Shown here piece by piece: positions 63,539-64,000 of a stretch of DNA of 64,000 nt. The notes beneath the pieces were generated by a model. The model was not told where the DNA came from. It ran no database searches and saw only the letters and a list, made by a program, of their open reading frames with translations. This stretch comes from Paragordius varius. Lineage: Eukaryota > Nematomorpha. The position numbers and the translations under genes were made by a program. Every line of letters starts with the position of its first letter. The stretch's first letter is position 1. Location of the stretch: positions 4,154,001-4,218,000 of the forward strand of contig OZ176052.1 of the NCBI GenBank assembly GCA_964247055.1, written 5' to 3'.

Positions 63539-64000
63539 TACAGGTGATGTTTGTTAATTAAATTTTAAACAAAAAATTTAAAAATATGTTACTTTAAGTT
63601 TTGGGGTAATATAATAATGGTCCAAACAAAATAACATGATAAAGTAATTATTTTATAGCCAAGAATAAGTCTTTTAATATCACATTTATTAAAAAATATT
63701 AATGATAAAACAGTTAAATTTAAATCTTTTAAAAAGTATGAATTTATGTGTAGCTAAAATTACTTTGTTAAAATTTTTGTTTTAGATATTAGCGTCAAAT
63801 TTATATATTTTCGCATATGAGCGCACCGGACTTTTCAGTTTAAAATAAGGTCCATGAAGCCATCTAAGGTACTCTCTGGCACTCATATATATTACAAATT
63901 TTCATAGCGCAATCTCGACATTTTTGCGTTTATAGAAGAACAAAAGTTTCAAACTTTCATATCCCACATCTTATATATAAATATTGATTTGCTTTCTATC
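63539..64000. other. AT-rich end of window, nothing recognised
   Basis: No exon, RNA gene or repeat end was recognised. The NC1 exons of the collagen gene are not here. Confidence 0.5.

Overview
This is a 64 kb piece of an animal nuclear genome. It is AT-rich, its genes are split by many GT-AG introns, and it carries a type IV collagen, an animal-type SSRP1, a mitochondrial ribosomal protein S2 and two class A GPCRs among hAT, mariner, SINE and MITE-like repeats. Two introns at the 5' end of SSRP1 are only 28 and 22 nt, while later introns reach 0.3-1.8 kb. Very small 5' introns followed by larger ones are known from flatworms, and tiny introns are also known from dicyemids. I therefore lean towards a platyhelminth or other small lophotrochozoan, as a tentative inference.

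Layout. 1-17335: a satellite array of about 104 head-to-tail monomers of about 165 bp, organised into near-identical higher-order blocks of 4.3-4.6 kb. 17336-19942: gene-free, with a short hAT-like MITE, one copy of a roughly 580 bp TTAA-bounded element (family A) and an almost perfect 160 bp hairpin. 19943-30463 (minus): a complete 14-exon SSRP1 gene, 713 aa, with decayed tandem copies of the end of one exon in the following intron. 31630-34748 (minus): a 4-exon MRPS2 gene, 276 aa. 35082-36780: two family A copies followed by family B. 38221-41606 (plus) and 44174-45621 (minus): two convergent paralogous GPCR genes sharing one intron position; the intron of the first holds a decayed mariner. 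47126-58705 (plus): a type IV collagen alpha-chain locus with signal peptide, 7S cysteines and about 27 helix exons. It has eight in-frame stops and several 1-nt frame breaks, and no NC1 domain is in the window. 58706-64000: gene-free, with family A and B copies and a hAT element whose ends and 8-bp target duplication are intact.

Functionally the genes are unrelated: chromatin (SSRP1, the FACT subunit), mitochondrial translation (MRPS2), signalling (GPCRs) and basement membrane (collagen IV). SSRP1 and MRPS2 lie in the same orientation 1.17 kb apart but look like separate genes. SSRP1, MRPS2 and both GPCRs read cleanly through every exon joined here; only the collagen is broken. All exon joins come from reading splice signals and homology by eye; none has transcript support here.
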